Assembly: GCA_007121485.1 (NCBI GenBank)
Contig: SKKM01000132.1
Coordinates: 1 to 5,386 of the forward strand
Length of the DNA: 5,386 nt
Direction: 5' to 3'
DNA from: Wenzhouxiangella sp.
Lineage (GTDB): Bacteria; Pseudomonadota; Gammaproteobacteria; Xanthomonadales; Wenzhouxiangellaceae
The notes below the pieces were generated by a model, which was given only the letters and a program-made list of their open reading frames with translations, did not search any database and was not told the DNA's origin. Both the position numbers and the translations under genes were made by a program. This document shows positions 5,323-5,386 of the stretch, piece after piece (position 1 is the stretch's first letter; every line of letters starts with the position of its first letter).

Positions 5323-5386
5323 ATGAACATGACGCTGATCGATCTGCTGCCCTTCATCGTGCTCACCCCGCTGATCGCATCGGGGA
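5323..5386 (+). CDS. mrpD: Start of an MrpD/NuoM-like antiporter subunit (partial, cut by window edge)
   Basis: Only 21 codons are visible: MNMTLIDLLPFIVLTPLIAS then G. The sequence is a hydrophobic first helix of the kind that opens NuoL/NuoM/MrpD proton-channel proteins. Identification as MrpD rests mainly on position directly after mrpC; a NuoL-like MrpA N-terminal module is the main alternative, and this short sequence cannot decide. The ATG at 5323 lies 12 bp after the mrpC stop, with only AGCGGA (5310-5315) as a weak ribosome binding site; an in-frame ATG at 5329 is also possible. Confidence 0.6.
   Translation, partial: MNMTLIDLLPFIVLTPLIASG

Noticed and set aside
1..5386. Mobile elements, CRISPR, tRNA or phage features
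   Set aside because: No terminal inverted repeats, transposase motifs, regularly spaced repeats or cloverleaf-like sequence were found.

Overview
This is a GC-rich bacterial chromosome segment, most likely from a gammaproteobacterium. The assignment rests on the style of the metK, cardiolipin synthase and Mrp-type antiporter proteins and on the gene packing. No rRNA, tRNA or species-level marker is present, so finer taxonomy is a guess. I see no mobile element, phage gene, CRISPR array or RNA gene. The coding regions look uniform in base composition; two short AT-rich patches (about 231-270 and 2651-2700) mark the intergenic control regions.

Layout. On the minus strand, positions 1-229 hold the N-terminus of metK (S-adenosylmethionine synthetase), cut by the window edge. 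Its upstream region has a TACAAT -10-like hexamer and a 28-bp palindrome (237-264) that would cover the transcription start, as expected for a repressor operator. On the plus strand, diverging from metK, come a complete cardiolipin synthase (381-1814) and, 34 bp later, a membrane-anchored NERD-domain protein (1849-2628). An AT-rich gap of about 84 bp follows. Then a tightly overlapping operon runs to the window end: mrpE, mrpF, mrpG, a free-standing protein equivalent to the C-terminal part of MrpA (MbhD plus MbhE-like), mrpB, mrpC, and the first 21 codons of an MrpD/NuoM-like antiporter subunit.

How the genes work together. The mrp genes encode small membrane subunits of a multisubunit cation/proton antiporter that exchanges cytoplasmic Na+ (or K+) for external H+, supporting salt and alkaline pH tolerance. 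The large ion-pumping subunits should lie just beyond position 5386. The order E-F-G-[MbhDE]-B-C-D differs from the textbook A-B-C-D-E-F-G order of Bacillus. It is collinear with the Mrp-like half of archaeal membrane-bound hydrogenase (MbhA-H), so the downstream genes decide what the complex is. Cardiolipin synthase acts on the same membrane, but any functional tie to the antiporter is only inferred from adjacency.

Most of this window is recognisable. The parts most worth a second look are the metK palindrome, the MBH-like order with a detached MrpA C-terminus, and the uncharacterised membrane NERD protein next to cls.
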